Source of the DNA: Mucidula mucida
Lineage: Eukaryota > Basidiomycota > Agaricomycetes > Agaricales > Physalacriaceae
Reading direction: 5' to 3'
Length of the DNA: 64,000 nt
Assembly: GCA_015501055.1 (NCBI GenBank)
Contig: JADNYV010000001.1
Span: 1,922,001-1,986,000, forward strand
The notes under the pieces are model-generated. The model saw nothing but the letters and a program-made list of their open reading frames with translations, was not told the origin of the DNA and made no database searches. A program made the translations under genes and the position numbers. Below are positions 23,898 through 35,310 of the stretch, piece by piece. The number at the start of each line of letters is the position of its first letter. The first letter of the stretch is position 1.

Positions 23898-25340
23898 TGC
23901 GACGGAATAGAAATACGCGGTGACGAGGCTGACATGTTTTCTGCGATAGACATGGGGCTTTCAGTGATTGCGATCACCTATAGGTTACCTCGGTGCTTCA
24001 TGTACTACTATCAAAGGAGATAACGGTCAGCTAACGGGTACGGGAGCTAAAGCGTTAAAGCGCCATGGCGGTGTAAATTGTATGAGATTCCACTAGTGAA
24101 TGGGTCGGATCTGAGCTTGAGGATTAGAACAAGTTTGACTGAGTTGCAAAAGGTTTTGACGCCGTTATCGGTGGTGAAAGAAGGGAGCCGACAGTTTACT
24201 CGTGTTGCGTGAGAGTATAGGACACTGTTTGATTACGACCACCGTTCAAAATCCCAGGATCCCTCAGCGGTAGCGAAAGTCAAGAATTCGAACTTGACTC
24301 AGGCTCGGCGAACGTATAGATTCCTTTTACAGATTGGTGCGGCGATTCAGATGAATGCCTTGTTCGACGAGCGGCGTTCATAAACGTACTTCAAGTGCTG
24401 AGTGGATTTTCTGTCGGATACAATCACGTGATGGTTTTTTCCGCGATCGTGTGTTGATACAAGTGTTGCCTCCAACCTTCAACTACTTTTTGAGCTGCTT
24501 CCGATTCAGACCACCGGATGATAAGCGTCCTTTGACGCACGCCACCATTGTTTCCCGTCACTCTTGGCTCCAAGATCAACTCATTATTGCAGCAGAAGAT
24601 GTCAGTGCTTTAGTAAAACGTTCAGGACGGTGCCACGCGTATGCCCCATATTCTGCTATATTCAACAGTGCTAGTATAGGCCGATAACTCGGAAGGAAGC
24701 CTTCGAGGGAAAGGGCGTAGGGGGGATCGCCTGATCGACATCCAAGGTGGCCGGCGGGGACCCCCAGCCGAGCTGACCATTTATGTTGCTTTCGATGTTG
24801 ACAAGACAGTAATCGAAGTCCGTCACGTCTGTGCGAAGACGGTGGTATGTACAGCAGTTGCGTACATTCTTCCGAACCCGTTCCTTTCGTGATTTCGCGA
24901 GCCCGATAGACGCTGGACCTGGGGCGAATTCGTTTTGTTTATGGCACAGGCGCTCTCTAAATGTCAGTGGGCCACCGAACATGTTAGCTCACGGAACTGC
25001 CTTAGGTCGACGGCGTCCGTCGCCGGGGCCCCCACTCAATCAGGGATCTCAACTCGAGCCGCAGATCTGAGATGAATTCGCCCATTTCCCAATTTGCTTC
25101 GCGCGCGCTTTGCGGCCAGGGCGCAATGTCCTCTTGAAATGATCGACCGACTACCGATTAGTGCATGTGTCACGTAGATCTCCGCCACGTTTTCGGCCAG
25201 GCGAAGCACATAAAAACTGCGGGGAAATCTGCAGTGTTTCCACTTACTTTCCCTCTCTCGGTCAGGCTACCGCTAATACTCTTCACAAACCACCTCCTCA
25301 AGGCCTCACACTTCACGCCCTTCTTCTCCGTCGCGTCCTT
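23898..25340. other. 1.4-kb region without identifiable gene
   Basis: ORFs up to about 110 codons occur on both strands (24355-24687 plus, 24671-24982 minus), but none shows family motifs, conserved splice partners or biased composition. The last 250 bp are presumably the 5' region of the REX4-like gene and could hold an unrecognised upstream exon of it. Confidence 0.4.
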
Positions 25341-26304
25341 ATGTCCAAACAAATCTTCGGAATTTCGTGTGTGAACGTCGGTGTTGGTCCTGGTGGGACC
25401 ACGTCTATGTTGGCGTACGTTATTGTCCTTCATCGTTTCTGCTCACTGCTAACCATTCTTTGCAGTCGCATCGTAAGCCATGTTCGCCGCTTGTTATTTC
25501 CGTCTTATAACGCGTCTCTAGGCCATCGTCGACTACCAAGGCCAGGTTATTCTCGACACATACGTACAACCCACGATGCGCGTACGTTGCCCACTCTGCC
25601 CGCGACAATATCTTTTTCCCTGGGCTCACCTAATATCCTAGGTTACGGAATACCGTACCTCCACGACCGGCATCGAGGCCGCCCACTTATCATCCAGTGA
25701 ATAGGCCCCGCTCCACTTTTTTCGCTCCGTCGATCTCACATCATTTCGCAATAGAAAACGCGATGACGTTCAACGCCGTTCAGCAATATGTGGCCAGCAT
25801 CATCAAGGGCCATGTGTTAGTTGGACATAGCATCTGGAATGACCTATCAGGTACGTGTTTGAACAATGCACTAGTCCAGTCGAGCCGATCGTTTTCTCTA
25901 CAACAGTTCTGGGCATCCCGCACCCAGCGGTGGATACCCGAGATGTCGCGCTATACCAGGTACGCTTTCCGCCGATATGTTTTTAGCCCAGGCTCCTCAC
26001 CAAAAATTTCACCCCCAGCCCTTCAGAAACACGTTACGGTCGCCAAATCATATCGTTGGGCTTCAAACACTGTCCTGGCAGTTGATGCGTCGGAGGTGCC
26101 AAGAAGGTTTACTCAACCCCGTACGTCGCGTCACCATTCTGCTTCCGACGCGTCTTGACGCGATTTTGCCTTTCACAGCTCGAGAACGCGCGTGCCGCCA
26201 TGGACCTCTATCGAACCCACGCCCAAGGCTGGGAAGATGTCATCTCCAAGGGTAACTGGCCCTGCGCGCTTCCCCCAAGCACGTTTTCGCGTTGCTATCT
26301 CTAG
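25341..26304 (+). CDS. REX4-type exonuclease domain protein, catalytic residues lost
   Basis: Eight exons (25341-25414, 25466-25472, 25522-25581, 25642-25696, 25755-25850, 25907-25959, 26019-26120, 26179-26304) give 190 aa; exon 2 is 7 nt. The fold follows REXO4/Rex4: VGVGPGGTTSMLARIAIVDY, VILDTYVQPTMRVTEYRT, GHVLVGHSIWNDLSVLGIPH, VDTRDVALYQ, LENARAAMDLYR. However, the ExoI motif (family xIDCEMVGVG) reads GISCVNVGVG, so Asp and Glu are gone. The ExoIII region lacks the His and the Asp (LENARA instead of xEDARA). Only the ExoII Asp (WNDL) remains. The usual basic N-terminus is absent, or sits in an unseen exon. Splice sites and frame are intact, so it is probably expressed as a pseudo-nuclease. 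Confidence 0.75.
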
Positions 26305-26686
26305 AGTGTCATCAGGCGCCCATATCTTGATTTTTTTTCTCGCTTTTTTAACCCTCCGATCGCCAGTATAGTATATACATTAGACCCTGCTTGTCCCTAG
26401 TCCCCTTATTTAGTACCATAGCAATACTTATAATGATAATAACCTCAACCGGAGTCAGACATATCTATCCCGATGGAGGAAATTTTAACGTTGTCGAACA
26501 GGGTAATTTAGACTTGAACCTTCTAAAGCTTCCGTGGGAGCGGTTGCGATTAGTGATGACAATTTGCAAATCTAGATGCTATGAACTTTACAATGAGTGG
26601 TGTAGTGGTGTACGACAGTAGCATGACTCTAAAATAGGTGAATAAGTGGGATAAGTCAATTACACGAATCGGGGTTAGTTCCTGGT
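26305..26686. other. Intergenic region between convergent genes
   Basis: AT-rich 3' flanks of the REX4-like gene and of the mitochondrial carrier. Nothing further is recognised. Confidence 0.4.
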
Positions 26687-28230
26687 CTAAAGTGTATCAT
26701 GAGAAATATACTGTGACAAGAAACGATTATGCACTAGTACCTTTTCGGCCCCAAGAACACGAAGTAGACCTTCGTAGACAAAGAAAGCTGAAGCATTCAC
26801 TGGGAAAGACCGAAGGAGACAAGGGCCAAGTCCCCGGATGAAACCACGGTAACCTTCCTGTGCATGTATTTGCCTCGCGACAGCCAAAAATGACGGTCTC
26901 GTAAACGGTTCAGCAGCTGACTTTGGGAAGTTTGCGGGATAAGGGTATGCCATCATCCGACTATGTCATGCATGAGTATCCCGCGGTCCAAAGACTCAAA
27001 GAACGACCGACTTTTTTACATTGTCAGCGGGTATCGCCATGATCCAGAACGAAAAAGAACTGAAGCCGCCAGCCAGAAAGTTGGCCGCGCCTGTGCTTAT
27101 CTGCGATCCAGTAAGCGTTTGGTGTATATTTAAATCGTTGCCACAGCTGTGTCACCTCATATGGAGTCCCTTGAAGTCTCGAAAAGCCTCGCATGAATGT
27201 CTACGTATCACCGAGTGGGGCGTAAGCGGGCGAGCTCGGTCACTGCCCAGCGCTTACCTCAAACGATAGAAGAGCCAGAAAAAACTGCTTCGGCACGCTA
27301 GACTGCCCGTAAAGCCAGACCACAGACCCCCATACCCTTGGAGCTGAATGATTTTGCGAGCACAGTCGATCGGTCCCTTGAACTGACGCTCTGAGACAGA
27401 CCTTTGCATTTGAAGCTGCAGTTTTACTAGGTAAACAGTAGGCGACGACATCATAAATTCGAGGCATGAACAAAACCTTTCAATAGCTCCATTGGGGTTG
27501 CAAGGATTGTGCTACAGCCGTGCACCGTAGTTAGGGAACGCACGGACCTGAGAAACGTGGCAATAGTGCCTACCTGGTCAGCCCTGCAAAGAGACCCGCG
27601 ACTCCGTGGGCGAAGATCGAGAGGCGCTGTTCTTGTGTGGCCGGGTTGTTCTCCGTCATGCCCAAACGAAAGAGGAATAGCCGATAATTGTGTAAGGATC
27701 CCAGTAACAAGGAGTCAATTGCGGCCTGGCCTACAGCAGGCGGCGTAGCGCCTTTATACAGGGCCAAGAAACCCTAGAAGGAAGAATTGACGGAGCTTTA
27801 GAGTCGGGAAACGGAGTTTAATCATAGCCAGTAGAACTAGCCTCGTTTCTAATCGTTTTCCGAAAGACATCGAAGGCTCCTTGGTAGACTCCGGACGGCG
27901 CACATTGAACTCTAGTCTTGACCGTGTCAAAGCTGTGGTTCACAAATATAGATGTCAGATCGAAGCACCGTGAAAACTGAAGCGAGCTCAGTTGGGGACC
28001 GATGGAACGTGATAACTGGACTAACAAAACCAACCCGTGTCCCACAACAACCTAAGCGCTGTAGTTGAGTATGAGCGTCCTTGTGAAACTACACATACTG
28101 ACCTTTGTCAACCCTATACATAACTTTGGGAAAAGCAGCAGAATGGTTAGATTGGGTGCTTACCACTCCCTATGCCGGCGAACGCCCCAACCAATCTTAT
28201 GTGGCCGCCCTGGGAGGCATTTTCCGTCAT
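26687..28230 (-). CDS. Mitochondrial carrier family protein (one frame break, one GC-AG intron)
   Basis: Ten exons on the reverse strand: 28230-28164, 28113-28103, 28051-28035, 27932-27842, 27773-27574, 27511-27477, 27426-27258, 27200-27156, 27100-27012, 26960-26687; about 332 aa with one base added near 27269. Three carrier repeats are visible. The signature of repeat 1 is GFDTVKTR (the usual Pro is Gly), of repeat 2 ATPMELLKVK and of repeat 3 AIPADNVKNR. Each is followed by an acidic/Gly motif (GVYQGAFDVFRKT, GPIDCARKI, EGYRGFIRGLGP). The family exchanges metabolites across the inner mitochondrial membrane; the substrate cannot be told, but amino-acid/acylcarnitine-type carriers are the closest in feel. 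The intron at 27841 starts GC. The C-terminal 20 residues are uncertain. Confidence 0.78.
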
Positions 28231-28405
28231 AGCACGCAAACAAAAGCGTCCAGCCGTGGCGACCGTCTTGCTCAACGAGTGTTCATCGAGGGACGCGTTG
28301 AAAAGCGGCAGTCGGCAAGCGGCCCGGACGTTACAAAGTCAATGTCATGCACCCCCGGCCATTAGTCAGAACGCCGTTTAAGCAGCGTGTCATTAAACCG
28401 CCATC

Positions 28406-29459
28406 ATGCCGGACGAGGGAGAACAGCCAGGAGCCGCAGAGGCTACCAACGACGGACCTAGCGTCGAGGAGAAACAGTGCAGGATATGCCTGGATGGCTT
28501 GGATGCTGTACAGGAACTCGGGCGGCTCATTAAGCCGTGTCTATGCCGCGGATCCATTAGCGTGTGTATTCGAGCCTCTCGTCGTCCAACACGAGGCTCA
28601 TGATCTATCTAGTACGTCCACGTAAAGTGCCTCGAGCGCTGGAGGAAATCCGCCCCATCGCAGAGCGCATTCTTCTCGTGTCCCCAGTGCCATTTTCGCT
28701 ATCGGTTCGCCAGAACTCGTGCAGTCGGCCTCGCTACAAATCCTGGTTGGTCATCTCCGTATTCTGGCGCGCCGTGCGACTGAAGACTTTGATAGTCATT
28801 ATTGGCGCCATTCCACCATTCTGTTTGTTCTTCTGACATATACCTCGTCCTTTGTAACCACATATCTCATGTCTCTGTTCCAGGTAAGCATCATTCCATC
28901 AATCACCCCGTAGACCCCAATACGAAGTACGCGTCAAACAGGAACCGAATGTCTATTACTCCTCGTCTCTGTTCTATGTTTCTCCCTTCGAAGTAGCCCA
29001 CGATCTGGTCCGCGCCGCCATTCGAATAATCCAGGATGAGGCTATCCTTGATGTCGACTTTTCGAGTTTCGTACCCGGCACTGACGACGAATTCCCCGAG
29101 CCAGCTCCTCCTGGTTTCTTGAAGAGCATATTTCTGCGCTTCATGTTGGGTTTGCCTCTTATCGGGGCGGGCTCGATAATCCATATGCTCATTTCCCTTC
29201 CTTTCATTGGTCCGGTTCACTGGCTCGCAAGATATCGAGGCAATAGACGACGGAACAGCAACTCTCGGGACATCACAGCCTTGATCATTGTGATGCTCCT
29301 GGCAGTTGGTGCTGCACGGTGAGTAATTGACAACAGCTCTCATTGGAGTTGTGGCTCATATTCGTATGTAGAGCGCTCTACAAAGTATACCAAACGACTC
29401 AGAACGTTACTAAAAGACTGCTTTTGCGCGCAGAGGACGCGATTTTGGAAGTTAATTGA
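28406..29459 (+). CDS. RING-CH (MARCH-type) membrane E3 ubiquitin ligase (one frame break)
   Basis: Exons 28406-28561, 28613-28745, 28796-28883, 28942-29318, 29372-29459; 280 aa with one base added near 28811. An N-terminal RING-CH finger has the C4HC3 pattern: CRICLDGL, KPCLCRGS, YVHVKCLERWRK, FSCPQCHFRYR. Two to four hydrophobic segments follow (FVLLTYTSSFVTTYLM, FLRFMLGLPLIGAG, TALIIVMLLAVGAA). Proteins of this layout ubiquitylate membrane proteins. The ATG is 175 bp from the divergent carrier start. Confidence 0.83.
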
Positions 29460-29610
29460 GATCCTCATCAGGACTCAGATTCAAGTGTTGTATATCTACA
29501 TATTTCGAAATGCATTGGTTTAATGGATTATGGTTCGCAAGGGTACATATACTAAATTCTACATATCCATGACAGATTCACAACCAAAATATTGCAACTA
29601 CCAATGTCTC

Positions 29611-32600
29611 CTAACAGCGCTTAACATCTTCGTACGCCTGTTTCGTCTCTGTCCTTGAAGGATCCAGTTCTCTAAGATACTTGTCCACAGCGCTATCCAT
29701 CCGCCCAACGGGTACTTCTGACCTACCCACGGTCGAGTTTGGTCGTCGAGCTGCTTCTAGCCAGCCTAGCAGCAAGACAGCAATATCCGAAGATATCGCC
29801 TGAACGTTCGCTTGTGCGTTAAACGGTGGTATCTATCTGAAATGAACAGCTTGCAGAAGCCGCTAACAAGAGGACTTACGTGCGACTCGTACATATCATT
29901 CAGGATGTCCCAGATCTCGACGTAGGGAATACGACACTCCGCTAATAATTGAGGGACCCAGCCAGCTCCTGGACTGCGTTCCAGGGAAAAGCGAACAAGC
30001 AAATCAGTGACCAGACCTATCAATGGGAGTAAGTACGGAAGCGGGGCTCTGCAGTGTAAAGCGACTTACGAAGAGGGAAGGCGCTTTCTGAAGGAAAGAA
30101 GCGACTCCCAAGGTCCACAACCTTGCTACGAATGTCATCAGCCGGGTTTTCTGAGGAGGCAGTGACTACAAAGCACGGTGAGCGATTTGACCGGATACTC
30201 GAGTTCAAGAGACATACTATCGTCGAATATCTGCTTCCAGATTGAGCGAACCAGATTCTCGTCGCGATGCTCAGAGGTGTATAAGCAGAGCAACTTGATA
30301 TCCGGGTAATCAAACGGAAGACCATACTGGAAAAAGATCTCCGAAATGTCGAAGAGCCGTGTGTCCAAGAGCGCAATCTTCTGCCCTACAGTAGGATCGT
30401 CCTGCATGTGAGGGCGAAGGAGGTTGAACACATCAAGCTGAACTTTGGCCACATCCAACTTTTCCTCAAGTTCAGATAGAAACTCGATCGCAGTCTCTAT
30501 CCGGCCAGTCGAGGACACGGGATGTGACTTGGCGTTACCAACTGCCAACGTCAGGCATTCCAGCCTGTCGTTCAAGCGCAGATTGAAACTAAACCGAGCA
30601 TGAGACATAACAAGGCATGAACAGCGAAAAGACCGCACTCTGTAGACTGCGCCATCACGCTCAGCACTTCGGCGGCGCGTAAAGGCTGCCCATCCTTCAC
30701 GTAGAACTGCCACAGTAGCTGATACTTTTTGACTGTGGCAGGTTCTCTTCGGAGGTGAGACTCGAGGTGGATTGGACGGATCTACGAGTACGTCAGTCTC
30801 AGTCAGAAGCAATCATTCAAAGCCCACCTCTAGCAGGTCGTCAGCCATCCCACGTTCAATCAACCAATCGTACAATGTCGAATGGAACGTCTCGTCTGGA
30901 CTCGCGAGGGCATACTCGTAAGCATGGGTTCTGACAACGTCTGGATCATCAGATGACATGGCATTGTTGTTGGCGGTCGAATTCTCCTCGAAAACCCGTA
31001 ATGAGTCCAGAACGAGCTCATAACAATGAATTCGCCGATCATAGAACTCTTTTCGAGGGTCGTTAGGCGGAGCACCGTTAGCCCAGTACGACAATCCAAC
31101 ATTGTCAGGATCAAAAACATTCGCACATGCCAGTGGAAGCTCGACGGCACCTGTAGACGATTAAGCGGTTTCTCCATAATGGGACGGGATCTCACACACC
31201 CCGAGCGAACGTCAGTTGTTGAAAGTCCCCGCAAATCTCCCGGAGCTTTTCAAGATCTAGAATTCGTGCTCCTTTAATATAAAGTCTGAAAGGAATAAGA
31301 TAGCGACCCTTCTTTGAGAAGATACAATACATACCTCAGCGAATCCGACAGCCATATCTCGCGCTCCTGCGTATTTCGAGTCTCGACTGCCTTTCTGATG
31401 TTTTCTTTCGCCTAATTAATGTGAGACCAGAAATACACTGTCCGAGTGGTCGCATTACCTTGTAAAGCATGACATCGTCGGAACTGCAGAAAGATCCGCA
31501 TCGCTGCTGTAGGACCTCACTAATAGTATCAACCTGGAGAGGATGAGTCTTTGTCTCATGATCCGCTGAAGAACAGCACACACACTGAGTTGTTGACCAA
31601 TCTGTTGATCAATCACGACATTGACAAGCGCTCTTGACACCGTCATGCCGTTTTGTGAAGTAATGAGGTCCTCGAACGTCTGTGGCGTGAACATCTTCTG
31701 GATATCCGGCGGACACCTGACAAGAGGGTTAATCAACTGGACAAGTGAAGTGTCCATATTATGTACTTACTTGATAACCAAGTCACTAATGTTGTAATCC
31801 GTTAATAAGAGGACAAATGAGAGTGCCTCTATCGTTCTTGTCAAAAGACTCAATAGTTCAGTCACTGAGGTTTGTTCGGCCTGTCGTGCTCCACAGTCAA
31901 AGGCAGCCCGGTCATAACTACCACTGGACACACCTTCCAAGCCTCTTGCTCTAATGATGGTGCTCGAGCAGCCGAGTCACTCGGAGACAAGTGGAATATG
32001 TGAGGGTTCCTATCGAGAAAGTCCTTGAGTGACGTCAAGTTCTTCTGAACCGCCATGACTATTTTCTCTGGTACTGTGGGCAGATAGATACCAGGCGCAC
32101 TAAGATAGCCGAGTTCAACTAAAGAGCCTTGTAGATGTTGAAAAACATACATCGGAGTCGTGATCTTGACTTTCCAGATAGGCCTAACCAGACGAGCAAA
32201 ATATAAAGCAAGACCATCCCTACGACCACTATATTCCGCTTGTCCCGGTGTATCAGCTGTCGGTATCAGTTTATAACATATTAGTAGGGCATGCCAAAGG
32301 ACTTACTCTTAGAGTATACGTTACTACTTCTTTCTGTCCACCGAGGTCGCTCTCCGAGATCATAAAATGCCTGTTTCGCGAGATTGGCCAAATCCGGTGA
32401 TATGACACCATGTGAAGAGGATTGTGCATCCTCAGCAGGAGGTAGAAAAGAATTGCCGCTAGCAAGACCCAACAATATCGCACAGGTCTGTGTTCGACCA
32501 AAGCTAACATGAAGTATCAACAAGCTGTTCGTGGCGGAGAACACTGAAAACCATACCTGTCACGCATCTCAACCATAGGCTGCAGGTTACCATCGGCATA

Positions 32601-34507
32601 CCACTCCTCAAGAACGGCTTTCACGTAATCCAACGCACGCCGTTTAACCAAAAAATGTAAACCAGCATTGGTGAGAATCATAAACTGCCTAGGGTACTCG
32701 CTGAATTGAGTAGCCAATTCGTTTGTTACAGGTGTCGCAGGAAGGTTTGGGTCGGGGGCAGTGATGTTCGTCGGTACAACTGCCATACCCCACGTCCGGC
32801 CAGGTATAGATAGAATGGTGGCGTACTCCGTTAAAGGAGGCTTTCCCGTTGTACCAGCCATGTACCGCGGCGGCGGAGGCGCTTGCGCGACGTGCTCCAG
32901 ATTGCCAATGCGAGCTAAGTCTGGCGAAACGCAGAGAATGTGATCATTATCTTGACCATCTCCCGGCTGGGCTGCAATCATAAGCCCATCGACGTATGAG
33001 CTGTTGTCCAATTCATTGAATACGTACGGACGGGTGGCTTGAGGTGGTGGAGCGGGAGCAGCGCCGAATGCCGTCGGAGGACGGAAGGCCATCTCTTGTT
33101 CATCGGGATGGAGGAGGTTGGTTGGCGGCAGACGGACATGAAGCAAAGCAAGCGGTCGGATATTTCCGGCTGCTGGTGCCATTGAACCATAAGAGTACCC
33201 ATACGACATGGAGGGGGCGAAGTAAAGTCGTACACCGGTTGTCGTAACAGCTACCATTTGTACTCCAGAGCGCGACTCTGCTGGATCGATCGGGTGAATG
33301 GAAAATATTTGGAATTTTTGTGGCGTCAAAGCTGGTGATCCCGGTGCTTTGTCTTGCACTGACTTGTAGATGTTGGAGAGTGTCTGCACATGCTGTATGA
33401 CCTTGTCTGTGCCCGGCTTGTACACGGAGATTGTGTTTTTTTCGGTCAAGGTATAGAAACAATGCCTACAATTATCGGCGACGAGGAGGACAATGCGATC
33501 TGGATGAAGGGATTATTGTCAAGTTCAAGGCAGAAGTTGAGAAGCGCACCATCCACGTTTGAAGAGGCAAATCTAGGAATAAGACTCGACATACCGCCGA
33601 CCGAGTGGTTGATCAGTTGCACGCGTTTGCCGAACCAGGATTCGGTGCTTTGGTAGTGCAGCTCGTAAAGGTTCCCGTCGTGCGATCCCGACATGAATAT
33701 TCGTCCATCAGGAGTACCAATAACCGACGCCATCTCGACTTCCGTATTCACCGTGAGATCGGTGGCGTATAAGGTTAAAGTTTTCCTACGAGTGCCGGGC
33801 ACTGGCGTCTGTGCAACACCAATGAGAGTCACCGCCACCGGCGTGCATATAACGAGTAGGTATGAGATTTCTTCGATGAAGAGGGCTTTTTTAGGTTTGA
33901 CGATGGCGACATGGTTGATCACGTATGGTTGGTCCTCGAACGAACTTATCTCTTGACTTGGATAGTTATAAGACTCGGAATACGCTGGAGCTGATCGCAA
34001 AACGCACCCTTCCGTATAGTCCCATAGAAGCAACTTGTGCTCAATTGAAATCCAGACGCGTTCAATTTCTGGTATGATCCCCATATGCGAATTCGCTTTG
34101 ACACCTGCAGTACACGTTAAGAAGCGACCATTTTGCAAGCTTTGACTTACTTTGATAGTGTTTGAAGAGGGCATCAGGTATTCCAATGAGCTTTCTCTTC
34201 TGGAAGGGAACTCTGAAATCGTCGGCGAAGACGCTGTAGGAGGATGACGCCGGTCCCGCTTCTGTACCAGACATTCAGCAATCCGACTGTATGGCTCCGA
34301 AAGAAACTGACGAGTGTTCAAGGTCTCCCCGAGGTCTGGAATAATTTGGGCATCTGACGCGAACTGTTCGTGTAAGACTCGACTTGCGTTTTGCAAGACA
34401 GTAAGGTCTGTCAAACGTAAGTATTTGCTTGTCAAGTAACGAGTAGGCGTACCGGGCACATTGGCGGGAAGGGGAGACGTAGAGGAGCTCGCAAATGCAG
34501 ACGCCAT
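29611..34507 (-). CDS. NUP170: Nuclear pore inner-ring nucleoporin NUP155/NUP170 family
   Basis: Seventeen exons separated by 16 introns of about 50 nt; roughly 1350 aa, no frame breaks. Starting at the ATG at 34507, the protein has LQNASRVLHEQFASDAQIIP and DLGETL, then FADDFRVPFQKRKLIGIPDA. The N-terminal beta-propeller includes EIERVWISIEHKLLLWDY, MASVIGTPDGRIFMSGSHDG and HCFYTLTEKNTISVYKPG. The C-terminal alpha-solenoid includes AKQAFYDLGERPRWTER, SGRRDGLALYFARLVRPIWK and SDLVIKCPPDIQKMFTPQTF, and ends near DVKRC at 29611. Nup155/157/170 links the inner ring to the membrane. An ORF extension upstream to 34696 lacks homology-like sequence, so 34507 is preferred. Confidence 0.88.
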
Positions 34508-35310
34508 TTCGCGTGTAGTGGCGGTTAGAACAACTTGTTTGCGCGCGTTTGCTCGACATATCTTGACTTGTCCATCGTCTTCCATCATATCGCTTTCGTC
34601 TCGTTCATCCTCAACTCCAGTTCTTTCCAAGAGCCTGAAACGATGTAGGCGGTCATACCATGGTCTAGCTTGTAAATCGGTCAACACGACATACATCTCA
34701 TGTTGTGTTGTAGGCGCCTGTTTGCTACCAGCATCATTATGACTGCGATGTATGCATATTTTCCCCCTTTAATAGAATCAGAAGATCACTGTCTCTACCC
34801 GCCAGCTGCATACATGACTCTACTACTATGTCTGAAAGCAACACGTTGAACCAGGAAAGCACGACATCCTCATAACAATCATATTTTCAACGCGACTTTT
34901 TGCACCTTGCATTGAACGCTCCTTCAAGATGTCCTCTCAAAGCATCCCTAAATATGTTCAAGACGATGGTATTAGACCTCTTGACCATTTGAGATGAGTT
35001 GACGATCAATTTGGCCAACTGCACTTCCAACGTCGGTTCAATAGCAACCTCATGCATTGGGATCTTCGGAACGCCAGCGTCGGGCATTGAGACGATCTGA
35101 TCATCAGCGTGTCAGTTTTGTGATGGTTGAGCTCAAGGCATATTACAACGATCGTCAACTAGGCGGCCGTGTTTCAGTTGAGTCCCGTCCACCATGACCA
35201 GGAATGCGCCGTCGAGGCCTCTATCACAATCTACCTTCACATCCCTCTTGAGCCGCAGCTCGAGCCAAACGGTCCGTCCCTGCGCTGCGGTTGTACGCAC
35301 CGGTCATTGA
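34508..35310. other. Divergent promoter region NUP170 / permuted kinase
   Basis: About 800 bp between two divergent starts. A 66-codon reverse ORF (34887-35087) has no recognisable motif. No trace of the RA domain or proline-rich half of BCK1 is visible ahead of the kinase; the sequence holds short in-frame stops instead. Confidence 0.4.

Noticed and set aside
23898..25340. Transposon or LTR remnant
   Set aside because: No terminal repeats, target-site duplications or polymerase/integrase motifs are visible.
34270..34330. Suspected frame breaks in NUP170
   Set aside because: Short consensus introns (about 49 nt) explain every frame change in this gene.
34508..34696. N-terminal extension of NUP170
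   Set aside because: The reverse frame stays open, but its residues do not resemble the family, whose conserved part begins soon after the ATG at 34507.
34887..35087. 66-codon reverse ORF upstream of the permuted kinase as a gene
   Set aside because: No motif, no splice partners and a position inside a promoter region; not supportable.
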